Assembly: GCF_030408595.1 (NCBI RefSeq)
Contig: NZ_CP047080.1
Span: 680,471 to 744,470, forward strand
Direction of reading: 5' to 3'
DNA from: Corynebacterium canis
Lineage (GTDB): Bacteria > Actinomycetota > Actinomycetes > Mycobacteriales > Mycobacteriaceae
Length of the DNA: 64,000 bases
Positions 63,489 to 64,000 of the stretch are shown here, piece by piece; within the stretch, counting starts at the first letter, position 1; each line of letters opens with the position of its first letter. The position numbers and the translations under genes were made by a program. Below the pieces are notes generated by a model. It had not been told where the DNA came from, did no database searches, and saw nothing but the letters and a program-made list of their open reading frames with translations.

Positions 63489-64000
63489 ATGTCCGCCATG
63501 GACCTGATTCCTGACCGTGTTCGAAGCGCCTTCCATGTAGGCACCGGCCCTGCCGAAGTGTTGGGGCAAGCCTGGGATTATGGTGTCCGCATCAATCACA
63601 CCGTGTTGTCGCAGGTGATTGACCCGGTGCAGGCTTCGTGGTCCGCGAAGGTTCGGGAAACGCTACAGCCTTTGGGTGTGCGCATGGTCCGCCCCGTTCG
63701 CGCCACCGATGGTCGCCTCGTGGTGAGCGGCTGGCGCGCCTCCGCATTTGTGGAGGGCGAGGTGGCCCGGCGTGTAGACGAAACCGTGTGTGCCGCGCTC
63801 CGGCTTGCCGACGCCCTGGCCGACCTGCCCGTACCCGACAGCGCCGTTTCCTCCGTCCGCGCGCCTTGGTCCCATCACGATTTATTCGCCGTGGCGGACC
63901 GCGCGGCCTGGTCGGCGAACCCGGCCGGCGTGTTGGAATCCGGCCTCGATGTCACGGCCACCCCCAAGGAAGAACAGCTCGCGGCCCTGCATCTCGCTGC
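63489..64000 (+). CDS. TIGR02569 family protein (3' end outside window)
   Basis: The open frame runs to the window end: (M)SAMDLIPDRVRSAFHVGTGPAEVLGQAWDYGVRINHTVLSQV, then VRPVRATDGRLVVSGWRASAFVEGEVARRVDETV and WSHHDLFAVADRAAW. This is the TIGR02569 actinobacterial family (Rv3205c), which directly follows moeZ in mycobacteria; members resemble aminoglycoside phosphotransferase-type kinases. The start is ATG 63489 or ATG 63498. Only about 170 residues are visible. Confidence 0.8.
   Translation, partial: MSAMDLIPDRVRSAFHVGTGPAEVLGQAWDYGVRINHTVLSQVIDPVQASWSAKVRETLQPLGVRMVRPVRATDGRLVVSGWRASAFVEGEVARRVDETVCAALRLADALADLPVPDSAVSSVRAPWSHHDLFAVADRAAWSANPAGVLESGLDVTATPKEEQLAALHLA

Overview
The window is a 64 kb piece of a moderately GC-rich actinobacterial chromosome, almost certainly a Corynebacterium or very close relative. 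The evidence is the gene order from about 17 kb onward, which follows the Corynebacteriales/mycobacterial core block I know from Rv3268 down to Rv3205: TIGR03089 protein, LCP ligase, rmlD, wbbL, manC, whiB2, COG3824 protein, DUF3499, manB, manA, sahH, tmk, mtrA-mtrB-lpqB, comF-like, hpf, secA1, Rv3235-like, desaturase pair, rsgA, aroA, sigH-rshA, bL37, whiB1, rhlE, DUF3107, DUF3152, moeZ and TIGR02569. No rRNA, tRNA, CRISPR array, transposase or phage gene was seen.

The first 17 kb is accessory. It holds a membrane-bound uptake [NiFe]-hydrogenase locus: hypA-hypB, a Dcu-type C4-dicarboxylate transporter, small and large subunits, a cytochrome b, the large-subunit protease, a second hypA on the opposite strand, an orphan large-subunit-like protein (HupK/HoxV-like) and hypC. 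hypD, hypE and hypF are not in the window. Together these suggest H2 oxidation outside the membrane feeding the quinone pool, with fumarate/succinate exchange nearby (H2-driven fumarate respiration is an inference). The cytochrome b carries about 150 extra N-terminal residues that look like the nucleotide-binding domain of a P-type ATPase, the most surprising protein feature here. After this come an AAA ATPase, a DUF559-like protein and a trehalose/sugar ABC importer without its own ATPase.

The core block makes cell-envelope precursors (rhamnose, GDP-mannose, arabinogalactan linker and polymer ligation), adenosylhomocysteine and dTDP, and encodes the MtrAB-LpqB envelope signalling system, Sec export and ribosome hibernation. 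A ferredoxin-reductase/desaturase pair is followed by a large DUF5979 surface protein and a duplicated beta-helix protein. The right end holds a CLC transporter, rsgA, aroA, the thiol-stress sigma factor with its anti-sigma factor, whiB1, an RNA helicase and moeZ.

Several intergenic gaps (about 1.5-2.4, 11.5-12.5, 18.0-18.4, 23.6-23.9, 28.7-29.8 and 39.4-39.8 kb) are filled with two families of dispersed non-coding repeats, called A and B here. Family B (five copies, about 175 bp) folds as two tandem hairpins with TTCTTC/GAAGAA stems and variable, often mutually complementary loops, between GTTGTG/CACAAC-type ends. Family A (about 90 bp) carries the palindrome ATCTGCCTSAGGCAGAT and is usually followed by a GTTCGAA/TTCGAAC hairpin. 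At hpf and at the COG3824 gene, repeats lie between duplicated copies of the neighbouring gene's 3' end. This repeat system is the best candidate for something undescribed, beside the hydrogenase cytochrome fusion.
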